Of a DNA stretch of 64,000 nucleotides, positions 44,576-52,768 are shown piece after piece (position 1 is the stretch's first letter; every line of letters begins with the position of its first letter). The stretch spans positions 1 to 64,000 of the forward strand of contig JADKHF010000044.1 in NCBI GenBank assembly GCA_016721865.1, given 5' to 3'. The notes beneath the pieces were generated by a model. That model was not told the origin of the DNA and made no database searches. It saw only the letters and a list, made by a program, of their open reading frames with translations. The translations under genes and the position numbers were made by a program. Origin of the DNA: Nitrosomonas sp. (GTDB taxonomy: Bacteria > Pseudomonadota > Gammaproteobacteria > Burkholderiales > Nitrosomonadaceae).

Positions 44576-45055
44576 ATGCATGCTTTGATTTTTATCATGA
44601 GTTTATTGTTTTTCACTCAAACCAGCGCGTCACAGCCACTCACCATTAAACCGCATGAAGCGCCGGATGCCTGTAATGCCAGCATCGCTCAGGTCAGGAT
44701 CACTGTGAATAATGTGGGGGCCGGGGGTGTTTTAAACGTTGAGTTGTACGATGATCCGGAACATTTTCTATTCAAAGCAGGGCGTAAACGCAAGGTTCGT
44801 ATTCCGGCAGCGGCAGGGCAGCAGATCGTGTGTATGAATCTCGAACAGCCCGGCACCTACGCAGTGGCGGTCTATCACGATAAGGATGGAGACCGTAAAT
44901 TAAAAAAACAATGGAATATGTTACCACGCGAACCTTTTGGCTTATCGAATAATCCCGGGCAACAGTTCGGCTTTCCCAAATTCAGCGATGCCGCATTTAC
45001 CACCGGCCGTCTGGGTGCGGATATCGTGATTGATCTCAAGAGCCCTAACCATTAG
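44576..45055 (+). CDS. DUF2141-family exported protein
   Basis: About 159 residues from ATG 44576, chosen because it begins a signal peptide (MHALIFIMSLLFFTQTSAS) after AGGA; earlier in-frame ATGs exist at 44507 and 44525. The mature part shows the family pattern: VRITVNNVGAGGVLNVELYD, then GTYAVAVYHDKDGDRKLKKQ and LPREPFGLSNNPGQQFGFPK. DUF2141 proteins are periplasmic beta-sandwich proteins of unknown function. It is three bases from the hydrolase gene and probably shares its transcript. Confidence 0.88.
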   Translation: MHALIFIMSLLFFTQTSASQPLTIKPHEAPDACNASIAQVRITVNNVGAGGVLNVELYDDPEHFLFKAGRKRKVRIPAAAGQQIVCMNLEQPGTYAVAVYHDKDGDRKLKKQWNMLPREPFGLSNNPGQQFGFPKFSDAAFTTGRLGADIVIDLKSPNH

Positions 45056-45057
45056 CG

Positions 45058-45885
45058 ATGCGTATGCTGCTTAATCTGCTCATCATGCTGGCTGTTGCCT
45101 ACCTGGGCGTGGTTTTGCTGGTGTATTCCGGCCAGTCGCGCTTGGTTTATTTTCCGGAAAAACCGCTCAGCATTACGCCGGAGGCAATCGGCCTGGATTA
45201 TACGTCTGTCAACATCGCCACCCGTGATGGTGAAACACTGCACGGCTGGTGGATGTCCGTGCCCAATGCCAAAGGCACGGTGCTGTTTTTTCATGGCAAC
45301 GCCGGAAATATTTCCCACCGCATCAATTATCTGGCGATGTTCAAGCGGCTTGGCTACAACACGCTGTTGTTTGATTATCGTGGCTATGGCCAGAGCAGCG
45401 GCGTTCCCTCCGAATCCGGTACGTATCTGGACGCGCAGGCGGCCTGGCGTTATTTGACTGAAACCCGAGGCATTGCACCGGCGCGGATTGCAGTATTTGG
45501 AGAATCGCTCGGGGGTGCGGTGGCAGCCTGGCTGGCTGCGCAGGAAAAGCCCGGCTTGCTGGCACTGGCTTCGACTTTTACGTCAGTGCCCGATCTGGCC
45601 GCAAAGCTATATCCCTTCTTGCCGGTACGCTGGATCAGCCGTTTTGATTACGACACACGCAAATCCCTGCAATCGGTGACTTGCCCGGTTTTTATCGCGC
45701 ATAGCCCGCAGGACGAAATCATACCGTTTGAACTGGGCCGGCAGTTGTTTCAGGCAGCACCGGAACCGAAACAATTCCTGACACTGGAAGGCGGGCACAA
45801 TATCGGTTTTATTTTTATGCAACCACTCTGGATAAAATCATTGGGCGCGTTTATGGATGAAAACTTGAATGCACGCCGCCTGTGA
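45058..45885 (+). CDS. Alpha/beta hydrolase (BEM46/ABHD13-like), membrane-anchored
   Basis: 275 residues. An N-terminal hydrophobic segment (MLLNLLIMLAVAYLGVVLLV) could anchor it in the inner membrane. The hydrolase motifs are VLFFHGNAGNISHRINYLAM (oxyanion region), LLFDYRGYGQSSG, the nucleophile elbow VFGESLGGAVAAWLA, the Asp in FIAHSPQDEIIPFELGR and the His in LTLEGGHNIGF. The substrate is unknown. Confidence 0.92.
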   Translation: MRMLLNLLIMLAVAYLGVVLLVYSGQSRLVYFPEKPLSITPEAIGLDYTSVNIATRDGETLHGWWMSVPNAKGTVLFFHGNAGNISHRINYLAMFKRLGYNTLLFDYRGYGQSSGVPSESGTYLDAQAAWRYLTETRGIAPARIAVFGESLGGAVAAWLAAQEKPGLLALASTFTSVPDLAAKLYPFLPVRWISRFDYDTRKSLQSVTCPVFIAHSPQDEIIPFELGRQLFQAAPEPKQFLTLEGGHNIGFIFMQPLWIKSLGAFMDENLNARRL

Positions 45886-45914
45886 TTCCCAATATCTTCT
45901 GCGAATCCATCGCT

Positions 45915-47027
45915 TTAACTATTTCCAAGCATTGCCACAAGTAGACCGCAAGTAATAAACCCCGCGGGTAGCAAGATATGCATCCGATGCGTTACCGGAC
46001 GAACCTCAAGCCAGTTGAAAAGCAGAATGCCCGCGCCGATACTCGCGCCTACTGCTAACAACAGGCCGAATAAATGAATGATTGGCTGGTGCGGTAGGAA
46101 TCTGAAGAATGCCGCATTAACAACCAGAGAGATGGGAAAATGAACCAGGAATATGGAATAGGACGCACGTCCAAGATAAGTCAGGTAGCCAGGCACGCGC
46201 TTACTTCCTAAAACATCATAATAGTGCGCCAGCCCCAGTATCAGCATGACACTGCCTGCTACGGCTATGCGGGAACGGAAATCTACGGTCAGGGCTGCAA
46301 AAATCAGTGCGATCAGCACGATAAACCAAAAAAGCTGATGCCGGCTGACAGAAGCCCAATAAATCAGAATACCAAGGCCATACGAACCAAAAAAATATAA
46401 AGCCGTTTCATCCCAGTAACTGTCTCGATTGAAAAAGAACAGTGAAATAGCTGTTAAGCTTAGAATTAAAATTAGACTAAATATTTGCAAACCTGCGTAT
46501 CGATTCTGGATTTGTTTGGAACTCCAGAAGAGTAGTATGGTTAGTACAAATAACTGAAAATCAATGGCAACGTACCAGATTCCTGCTGACAGGACTTCCT
46601 GGTTCAGCAGATCGTGCAGCAGAAAAATATGCGCCAGCAGTTGAAACAAGTTGGGTGTACCAGGAATTGACTCATGGTTCATCCAGATTCTGGCCAATGC
46701 GGCACAGCCAATCGCTAAAGTTAAAGCAGCCAGATACGGCGTAATCAATCTCAGATAGCGTTGTTGAATCGGCCGGATTGGTGATGTGACTATTGGCAAA
46801 CCCTGTGGCGCAAGTTTTGCAGCAGTAAGAAAACCGGCGATGACAAAAAATATTTGTACAGCGATTAATCCGTATTCACGCAACCAATCTAATACAGCAG
46901 GGATCAACGGATAGGCGATATCCGACATGGGGCCATATATGGCCAAGTGATGCGTGACGATCAGTAAACAACAGATGGCTTTTAGGGCATCAATAAAAGG
47001 CATCCTTGATGAATAAACAGCTTGCAT
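45915..47027 (-). CDS. Acyltransferase 3 family membrane protein
   Basis: 370 residues with about ten hydrophobic helices. The N-terminus has the family pattern with the conserved His (FIDALKAICCLLIVTHHLAI), and later helices include FQLFVLTILLFWSSK and YLTYLGRASYSIFLVHFPIS, the latter being the usual C-terminal YSxYLxH motif. Members move acyl groups to surface polysaccharides or other extracytoplasmic acceptors. The acceptor here is unknown. It is convergent with the hydrolase gene. Confidence 0.9.
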   Translation of the reverse strand: MQAVYSSRMPFIDALKAICCLLIVTHHLAIYGPMSDIAYPLIPAVLDWLREYGLIAVQIFFVIAGFLTAAKLAPQGLPIVTSPIRPIQQRYLRLITPYLAALTLAIGCAALARIWMNHESIPGTPNLFQLLAHIFLLHDLLNQEVLSAGIWYVAIDFQLFVLTILLFWSSKQIQNRYAGLQIFSLILILSLTAISLFFFNRDSYWDETALYFFGSYGLGILIYWASVSRHQLFWFIVLIALIFAALTVDFRSRIAVAGSVMLILGLAHYYDVLGSKRVPGYLTYLGRASYSIFLVHFPISLVVNAAFFRFLPHQPIIHLFGLLLAVGASIGAGILLFNWLEVRPVTHRMHILLPAGFITCGLLVAMLGNS

Positions 47028-47163
47028 ATTTCTGCACCTCAGAAAATATATACAGGTTCAAATATAATGGCTCAAGCAGCATGCGTTTGAAGATTAGCAC
47101 GACGGCAGGTTAAAGTGCTATTTGGTTTTTTTCCGGTTACATAGTCTACCCTTGATCATAATA

Positions 47164-47694
47164 TTGAAAAGGAGTCAGAAAATTTCTGATATAAATCAAG
47201 ATCCTTCCGATTTGGCAGTCAAAGTTGGAAAACGCCTGCTCCAGTGCGGATTGCTGCTTGTAACCGCCGAATCTTGTACCGGCGGCTGGTTAGGTCAAGC
47301 CGTGACTGCCGTGGCAGGCAGCTCAGCCTGGTATGAACGGGGGGTTATCACGTATAGCAACGCTTCCAAATGTGAAATGCTGGGCGTTCAGCAAGCGACA
47401 TTGGATCAATACGGCGCCGTATCCGCGCAAACTGCCCGGGAAATGGCGCTCGGAGCGCTAAACAGAAGCCGTGCGCAGATCAGCGTATCGATCACCGGGA
47501 TTGCTGGCCCCGATGGCGGTACTGCAACGAAACCCGTGGGGATGGTTTGTTTTGCCTGGGCGATTAAAGAGGGTTTAGTCCAACAAGAAACCCGGTTTTT
47601 TACAGGAAATCGTGAAACCATACGGCGTTTGGCTGTGGCTACAGCTTTGCAGGGAATACTGCAGTTATTGCATGATGTTACGGCTGTAGCCTGA
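47164..47694 (+). CDS. pncC: Nicotinamide-nucleotide amidase (CinA C-terminal domain, PncC)
   Basis: A CinA-C domain of about 165 residues: VGKRLLQCGLLLVTAESCTG, WLGQAVTAVAGSSAWYERGV, TYSNASKCEMLGV and ISVSITGIAGPDGGTATKPV. It deamidates nicotinamide mononucleotide to nicotinate mononucleotide in the pyridine nucleotide cycle. No ATG or GTG precedes the domain in frame. Candidates are TTG 47164, or an ATT at 47182 that stands seven bases after AAGGAG, which would be a non-canonical start like that of infC. The reported start uses TTG; I am unsure of it. Confidence 0.85.
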   Translation: MKRSQKISDINQDPSDLAVKVGKRLLQCGLLLVTAESCTGGWLGQAVTAVAGSSAWYERGVITYSNASKCEMLGVQQATLDQYGAVSAQTAREMALGALNRSRAQISVSITGIAGPDGGTATKPVGMVCFAWAIKEGLVQQETRFFTGNRETIRRLAVATALQGILQLLHDVTAVA

Positions 47695-47713
47695 GATCAG
47701 CAGATTGTTGTTA

Positions 47714-48331
47714 TCAGTGTTCAGCCGATTGTTGACTGGTTTGCGTGATAATGCGATCACAATAGGCGATGGCAATGGCCGAAAGTAAAAAAGCCATGTG
47801 TATACCCGTTTGTGCAAGCAATGTTTTTTCATCGTACGTACTGGTGTTGATAAAGGTTTTCAGCAAGTGTATCGACGAAATCCCGATAATGGCGGTTGCC
47901 AGTTTAACCTTTAAAACAGAAGCATTCACATGCGACAACCATTCCGGTTGATCGGGGTGTCCTTCCAGATTCATGCGCGAGACAAAGGTTTCATAACCGC
48001 CAATAATGACCATGATCAGCAGATTGGAGATCATCACTACATCGATCAATCCCAGAACAATCAGCATAATGGCCGTTTCGGTTAACTTCGCGGGTCTTTC
48101 TGCGCCTTTAATCGTGACTGTGTCGAGAATATGCTGTAATGAATTTTGATTCCCTAAGACCGCACCAATCAAATCGGATAGCTCAACCCAGAAATGAAAT
48201 ACATATACACATTGCGCTAATACCAATCCCAGGTATAAAGGCAACTGTAACCAGCGGGTAAGAAAAAGAAAACGCGCGATTGGGTGAATTCTTTTCGGCG
48301 GCGTGTTTCCAGGTTTATCTTCGTGTTCCAT
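47714..48331 (-). CDS. YqhA-family (UPF0114) membrane protein
   Basis: 205 residues with four membrane helices: LFLTRWLQLPLYLGLVLAQC, AIMLIVLGLIDVVMISNLLI, ATAIIGISSIHLLKTFINTS and GIHMAFLLSAIAIAYCDRII. The motif MVIIGGYETFVSRM in the second hairpin is the family signature. The function is unknown. It stands alone between pncC and the dispersed repeat copy B. Confidence 0.9.
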   Translation of the reverse strand: MEHEDKPGNTPPKRIHPIARFLFLTRWLQLPLYLGLVLAQCVYVFHFWVELSDLIGAVLGNQNSLQHILDTVTIKGAERPAKLTETAIMLIVLGLIDVVMISNLLIMVIIGGYETFVSRMNLEGHPDQPEWLSHVNASVLKVKLATAIIGISSIHLLKTFINTSTYDEKTLLAQTGIHMAFLLSAIAIAYCDRIITQTSQQSAEH

Positions 48332-48406
48332 ATCTTCTGATCGCGTTCAAAAAATGCCGCAAGCATAACATAGCGGCGGTTAATAAAATTCGGCTTTTAA
48401 CAGGCC

Positions 48407-48464
48407 GTTGAAAAACGTTTTCGAGGCAGCCGATGCAAGGCAAAAACAGGCGAAAAAGCGCATT
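48407..48464 (+). repeat. Dispersed repeat, copy B
   Basis: Plus-strand copy of the element at 36026-36127. The shared core is TTCGAGGCAGCCGATGCAAG plus GCAAAAACAGG and AAAGCGCA, with a few differences (CGAAA here, TGAGA in copy A). The left part GTTGAAAAACG continues the match; the right part ends early, so this copy looks truncated. The two copies are in inverted orientation, 12 kb apart. Confidence 0.72.
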
Positions 48465-48510
48465 GCACCGGAATTTTTATTCGGCACAATAGCAATTGCA
48501 CCCTACCTTG

Positions 48511-48801
48511 CTACACAACATGAGCAAGCTTCTCTACTTTCAATTCGCCCAAGTTCTGCTCAGCAATCCACAAATCATATTGCATTTGTTGATTGAGCCA
48601 GCTTTCCGGTGAAGTATCGAATGCCTTTGCTAATCTCAGCGCCATTTCCGGGCTGATGCCGGATCGGCCATTCATTATGGCCGATAAGGTTTTACGGCTA
48701 ACACCCAAGGCCTTCGCTGCATCGGTTACGGATAGTCCGAGCGGCTCCAGGCATAATTCTTTGATGACTTCCCCGGGATGGGGAGGGCTGTGCATTTTCA
48801 T
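48511..48801 (-). CDS. higA: HigA-family antitoxin (XRE helix-turn-helix)
   Basis: 96 residues: the HigA start HPGEVIKELCLEPLGLSVTD, the helix-turn-helix AAKALGVSRKTLSAIMNGRS and the C-terminal AFDTSPESWLNQQMQYDLWI. It represses its own promoter and neutralises HigB. As usual for this family the toxin gene comes first; the two are eight bases apart on the minus strand. Confidence 0.95.
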   Translation of the reverse strand: MKMHSPPHPGEVIKELCLEPLGLSVTDAAKALGVSRKTLSAIMNGRSGISPEMALRLAKAFDTSPESWLNQQMQYDLWIAEQNLGELKVEKLAHVV

Positions 48802-48809
48802 TATTTCAC

Positions 48810-49088
48810 TCAGTGATAATCTTCATAGTTAACAGCTATCGCATCTTTTCCATCAAACTCAAATGTAATTCTCCAATTTCCGCTGACACTGACCGACCAG
48901 GTTTCTTTCCTTTTTCCGGTCAATTTATGCAGCCGCAATCCCGGTAAATCCATATCCTGAGGGGAAGTGGATGCATGCAGCCGGGACAAAATCAATTGAA
49001 TCCGGCGCTCATGCGCAACCAGAATTCCCGATCTTATTCCTTTCAGAAAATAATTCTCTAATCCAGGATGGCGGAAACTTTTGATCAT
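48810..49088 (-). CDS. higB: HigB-family ribosome-dependent mRNA interferase toxin (RelE superfamily)
   Basis: About 92 residues from ATG 49088 (MIKSFRHPGLENYFLKGIRS), which matches the family start; a longer frame extends upstream to 49175 but lacks similarity. Conserved parts are IQLILSRLHASTSPQDMDLP, GLRLHKLTGKRKETWSVSVS and NWRITFEFDGKDAIAVNYED. It cuts mRNA in the ribosomal A site. It lies just outside the segment bracketed by the dispersed repeats. Confidence 0.94.
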   Translation of the reverse strand: MIKSFRHPGLENYFLKGIRSGILVAHERRIQLILSRLHASTSPQDMDLPGLRLHKLTGKRKETWSVSVSGNWRITFEFDGKDAIAVNYEDYH

Positions 49089-49321
49089 CGCTTTAATGTA
49101 ACCGATCAAGTTACATGTTACAACTACTTTGCTGGATTCGTGATTCTGTACCTGACCCTGCGTACTTGTGGTCAAGCCCTGTGTTTCTTCGTTTGACCAA
49201 GGCCTGATCCTGACTTGTGGATCTACGATTCATCACTTATTTAGAAGCATAACTAAAATTAGATATCCGAAATGATGCAATTTATTACATTAAAAACACC
49301 CAAATTTTCACTCAGCCAAAC

Positions 49322-49355
49322 AAAAAACCCGGAAACACCAGTCTCCGGGTTTTTA
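49322..49355 (-). terminator. Intrinsic terminator after mtkB
   Basis: The inverted repeat AAAAACCCGG / CCGGGTTTTT with a 12-base loop lies about 20 bases beyond the mtkB stop. On the minus strand the hairpin is followed by a T-run (from the A-rich left arm), and the symmetric arrangement would also stop transcription coming from the other side. Confidence 0.85.
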
Positions 49356-49372
49356 TTTTAAAAACAAAACGA

Positions 49373-50260
49373 TTACATCTTAGCCATTACTTCCGCAATG
49401 GTTTGTCCCATCAGAGACGGAGTCGGGCAAATGGTAACACCGAGTTCTTTCAGAATTGCAACCTTTTCAGCCGCACTTTCACCCGCAGCAGAAATAATGG
49501 CGCCTGCATGTCCCATGCGTCGTCCTTCCGGTGCGGTCAGGCCAGCGATATAAGCCACCAGCGGCTTGGTCATGTTTTCTTTGGCGAATCTGCCGGCTTC
49601 CACTTCCTGCGGACCGCCTATTTCACCGATCATCAGCGCCACCTTGGTTTCAGGGTCCTGCTCCAATCTTTCCAGAATGTCCCGGTGCGAGCTGCCGGTG
49701 ATCGGATCACCGCCAATGCCCACAGAGGTTGAAATGCCGATTCCCAGCAAGCGCATTTGATCGGCGGCTTCATACCCCAATGTGCCGGAGCGGCCCACCA
49801 CACCGACATTTCCGCGGATATAAATATGTCCGGGCATGATTCCCAGCATGGCACGGCCTGGGCTGATTGTGCCCGCGCAATTGGGGCCTGCCAGCAGCAT
49901 GCGCTCTTCCTTGGGAAAGCGGCGCAGGAAATTCTTCACTGTCATCATGTCCTGTGTCGGAATGCCATCGGTGATGGATACGCAATATTTGATACCGGCA
50001 TCGGCGGCCTCCATGATGGAATCTGCAGCAAATGCGGGCGGTACAAAAACAATGCTGGCTTCCGCGCCAACCTGATCGACCGCTTCTTTGACGGTATTGA
50101 ATACCGGTAATCCCAGGTGGGTTTGTCCACCTTTTCCAGGGGTAACACCGCCAACCACATTGGAGCCATAGTCAATCATTTCCTGTGCGTGGAAGGTGCC
50201 GATTTTTCCGGTAAAGCCTTGAACAATAATTCGTGTATTTTCGTTGATTAATATCGCCAT
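49373..50260 (-). CDS. mtkB: Malate-CoA ligase, beta subunit (MtkB; SucD homologue)
   Basis: 295 residues. The CoA-binding N-terminus is RIIVQGFTGKIGTFHAQEMI and GSNVVGGVTPGKGGQTHLGL; the phosphohistidine is in EGRRMGHAGAIISAAGESAA. The sequence GPNCAGTISPGRAMLGIMPG and the TFHAQEMI variant resemble methylotroph MtkB more than SucD. With MtkA it forms malyl-CoA from malate, CoA and ATP. It is nine bases after mtkA and ends the mcl-mtkA-mtkB run. A succinyl-CoA synthetase role cannot be excluded from sequence alone. Confidence 0.88.
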   Translation of the reverse strand: MAILINENTRIIVQGFTGKIGTFHAQEMIDYGSNVVGGVTPGKGGQTHLGLPVFNTVKEAVDQVGAEASIVFVPPAFAADSIMEAADAGIKYCVSITDGIPTQDMMTVKNFLRRFPKEERMLLAGPNCAGTISPGRAMLGIMPGHIYIRGNVGVVGRSGTLGYEAADQMRLLGIGISTSVGIGGDPITGSSHRDILERLEQDPETKVALMIGEIGGPQEVEAGRFAKENMTKPLVAYIAGLTAPEGRRMGHAGAIISAAGESAAEKVAILKELGVTICPTPSLMGQTIAEVMAKM

Positions 50261-50269
50261 TTTATACTC

Positions 50270-51451
50270 CTAGGCTTCTCTTGCGACGACTTCGTTACGT
50301 GCGCGTACGACTTTCTCCGCGGCATCCGCTAACGTATCGGCTGTGATAATCGGCAAGCCGCTATCCGCAATAATGCGGCGGCCTTCTTCTACATTGGTTC
50401 CCGACAGACGAACCACCAGCGGTATTTTCATATCAATGTTTTTGACCGCATGCACAACGCCTTCCGCAATCCAGTCACACCGGTTGATACCGGCAAAAAT
50501 GTTTACCAGCATCGCTTTGACACCGGCATCAGCCAGCACCAAACGAAAGGCTTTTTCTGTGCGCTCAGCCGATGCGCCGCCGCCGACATCGAGAAAATTG
50601 GCTGGCTCGCCGCCAGCCAGTTTAATCATGTCCATGGTTGCCATTGCCAGACCCGCGCCATTAATCATACAGCCGATATCCCCATCCAGACCGACATAAC
50701 TTAAGCCTGCTTCTGCGGCAGCGACTTCACGATTGTCCACCTGCGTGTTGTCGCGCAGCTCTGCAATCTTGTGGCGGCGGAACAATGCGTTCTCGTCAAA
50801 AGCCATCTTGGCATCGAGCGCAACGATTTCGTTGTTGGTGGTCAACACCAATGGATTGATTTCCAGAACGTTGGCATCCAGATCGCGCAATGCACGGTAA
50901 CAGCCTTTAATGGTTTTAACAGCATGATTAAGTTGCGCACTGTCGATATTCAAGGCAAAAGCCATTTTTCTCGCCTGGAAATCCTGCAACCCGACCGCCG
51001 GTTCGATATAAATCTTGATGATCGCTTCCGGATTGGTTTCAGCCAGTTTCTCAATTTCCATGCCGCCTTGCGCTGAGCCGACCATGATGACACGCTCGCT
51101 GCTGCGATCAATCATGAATGACAGATACATTTCCTTGGCGATACTGGTTCCTGCTTCAATATATAGCCTGGAACAGATTTTTCCGGCAGGTCCGGTTTGA
51201 TGTGTAACCAGACTCTTTCCCAGCAATGCTTCGGCAGCTTGCTCAACTTCACCATGTGTTCTGCAAACCTTGATCCCGCCCGCTTTGCCGCGCGCTCCGG
51301 AATGAATCTGTGCTTTGACAACCCATACGTCGCCGTCAATTTCCCTGGCGCGTTGTACGGCTTCCACTGCGCTATAGGCTAAACCGCCCTCAGCAATCTT
51401 GACGCCGTATTCAGCCAAAATTTCCTTTGCTTGATATTCGTGAATATTCAC
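50270..51451 (-). CDS. mtkA: Malate-CoA ligase, alpha subunit (MtkA; SucC homologue)
   Basis: 393 residues of the ATP-grasp SucC fold: MNIHEYQAKEILAEYGVKIA, DVWVVKAQIHSGARGKAGGI, LEINPLVLTTNNEIVALDAK and the C-terminal domain VNIFAGINRCDWIAEGVVHA. In combination with MtkB it activates malate. The adjoining malyl-CoA lyase gene is the reason for preferring malate over succinate as substrate. There is a 95-base gap with a hairpin between it and mcl. Confidence 0.88.
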   Translation of the reverse strand: MNIHEYQAKEILAEYGVKIAEGGLAYSAVEAVQRAREIDGDVWVVKAQIHSGARGKAGGIKVCRTHGEVEQAAEALLGKSLVTHQTGPAGKICSRLYIEAGTSIAKEMYLSFMIDRSSERVIMVGSAQGGMEIEKLAETNPEAIIKIYIEPAVGLQDFQARKMAFALNIDSAQLNHAVKTIKGCYRALRDLDANVLEINPLVLTTNNEIVALDAKMAFDENALFRRHKIAELRDNTQVDNREVAAAEAGLSYVGLDGDIGCMINGAGLAMATMDMIKLAGGEPANFLDVGGGASAERTEKAFRLVLADAGVKAMLVNIFAGINRCDWIAEGVVHAVKNIDMKIPLVVRLSGTNVEEGRRIIADSGLPIITADTLADAAEKVVRARNEVVAREA

Positions 51452-51527
51452 TTCAATTTCCTCAAAAATCGCATTAAATTCAATTCGATAATTTTATATT
51501 GTCTCAATACAATGAGCCATAAAGATA

Positions 51528-51548
51528 AAGGCCGCTCAGTGCGGCCTT
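51528..51548 (-). terminator. Hairpin at the end of mcl, between mcl and mtkA
   Basis: AAGGCCGC pairs with GCGGCCTT across the loop TCAGT, an eight-base GC-rich stem that overlaps the mcl stop codon. On the minus strand it is followed by a moderately T-rich sequence (TTATCTTTATGG). It could reduce read-through from mcl into mtkAB or protect the mcl message end. Confidence 0.55.
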
Positions 51549-52497
51549 ATCCATTTTTTGCTGCAATCGCTTCAGCGACCTTCACCACATTATTGGCCAT
51601 TCTTTCAGAGGCTGCGTCGATTAATCGGCCATCCAGCGCTGCAGCACCTTTACCTTGTGCTGCAGCTTCTTTGAGTGCTGCCAGAATGCGGTTTGCTTTT
51701 TCAATTTCGCGGGCTGGCGGCGTAAATACGTCATTCGCCAATTCGATTTGCGTGGGATGAATCGCCCATTTTCCTTCACAGCCCAATGCCGCTGCACGTT
51801 TAGCAGCCAACACAAAACCATCCGGATCCTTGATATCGCCAAAAGGGCCATCAATAGGACGTAAACCATAAGCACGGCAAGCCACGATCATACGGCTGAT
51901 GGCAAAATGCCACTGATCGCCAGGATAATCCGGATTAAGACCACCGATATTGGTGGTTCTGGCGCGGTTACTGGCGGCATAGTCGGCAACACCAAAATGT
52001 AATGCCTCCAGCCGTCCTGCAGCGCCATTACGTGCAATGTCTTCCACATTCGCCATACCCAGTGCTGTTTCGATCAATGCTTCGAGACCAATTTTATTTT
52101 TCAGGCCTTGTTGCATTTCGAGCTGGGTTACCATGGCTTGAACCATATAAATATCTGCATAGACCCCTGCTTTCGGGATCAGCAGCGTATCAATCTTGTG
52201 CCCGGCCTGCTCTACCAGATCAACGACATCTCGCACCATATACTGGGTATCCAGGCCGTTGATACGTACCGAAACCGTGATGCCATGGCCTTTCCAATCC
52301 AGATCGTTGAGCACTTCGATAACATTCTTGCGTGCCTGTACTTTGTCATCGGGCGCTACGGCATCTTCCAGATCGAGGAAAACAAAATCTACGCCGCTAT
52401 TAAGTGCTTTCTCAAACATCCCCGGATTGGAACCAGGAACTGCTAGCTCACAGCGTTGTACCCGCTGAATAGTGGTTTCATATAGCGTGTGACTCAT
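51547..52497 (-). CDS. mcl: L-malyl-CoA lyase (HpcH/HpaI aldolase family)
   Basis: 316 residues: RCELAVPGSNPGMFEKALNS, DFVFLDLEDAVAPDDKVQAR (metal and CoA site), VSVRINGLDTQYMVRDVVDL, IETALGMANVEDIA, FGVADYAASNRARTTNIGGL and AYGLRPIDGPFGDIKDPDGF. This order agrees well with serine-cycle malyl-CoA lyases. It cleaves malyl-CoA to acetyl-CoA and glyoxylate. It leads the run mcl-mtkA-mtkB, so both steps from malate are encoded together. Confidence 0.94.
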   Translation of the reverse strand: MSHTLYETTIQRVQRCELAVPGSNPGMFEKALNSGVDFVFLDLEDAVAPDDKVQARKNVIEVLNDLDWKGHGITVSVRINGLDTQYMVRDVVDLVEQAGHKIDTLLIPKAGVYADIYMVQAMVTQLEMQQGLKNKIGLEALIETALGMANVEDIARNGAAGRLEALHFGVADYAASNRARTTNIGGLNPDYPGDQWHFAISRMIVACRAYGLRPIDGPFGDIKDPDGFVLAAKRAAALGCEGKWAIHPTQIELANDVFTPPAREIEKANRILAALKEAAAQGKGAAALDGRLIDAASERMANNVVKVAEAIAAKNG

Positions 52498-52768
52498 TTT
52501 TCCTCCAGAATTAATAAATATTTATAGTAATGAATAAGGTCAATCGACGAACATGCCGGATGCGCTGCTTGTTTTTTTAGTGTCATTTCACCTGATCTGC
52601 ACGCTGTAACGCGTATTGAATTAAGGCATTCTTTGGTTCGTGATATAGCAACGCAGGTAATCTTGATGATGTGAATGGTTAGAATGATTGGTTTTTTGCT
52701 TCGTATTTTAAAGACTGACTAATTATCAGCAAATTATATCCATTCTCAGGGAATTTATCTACTGACGC

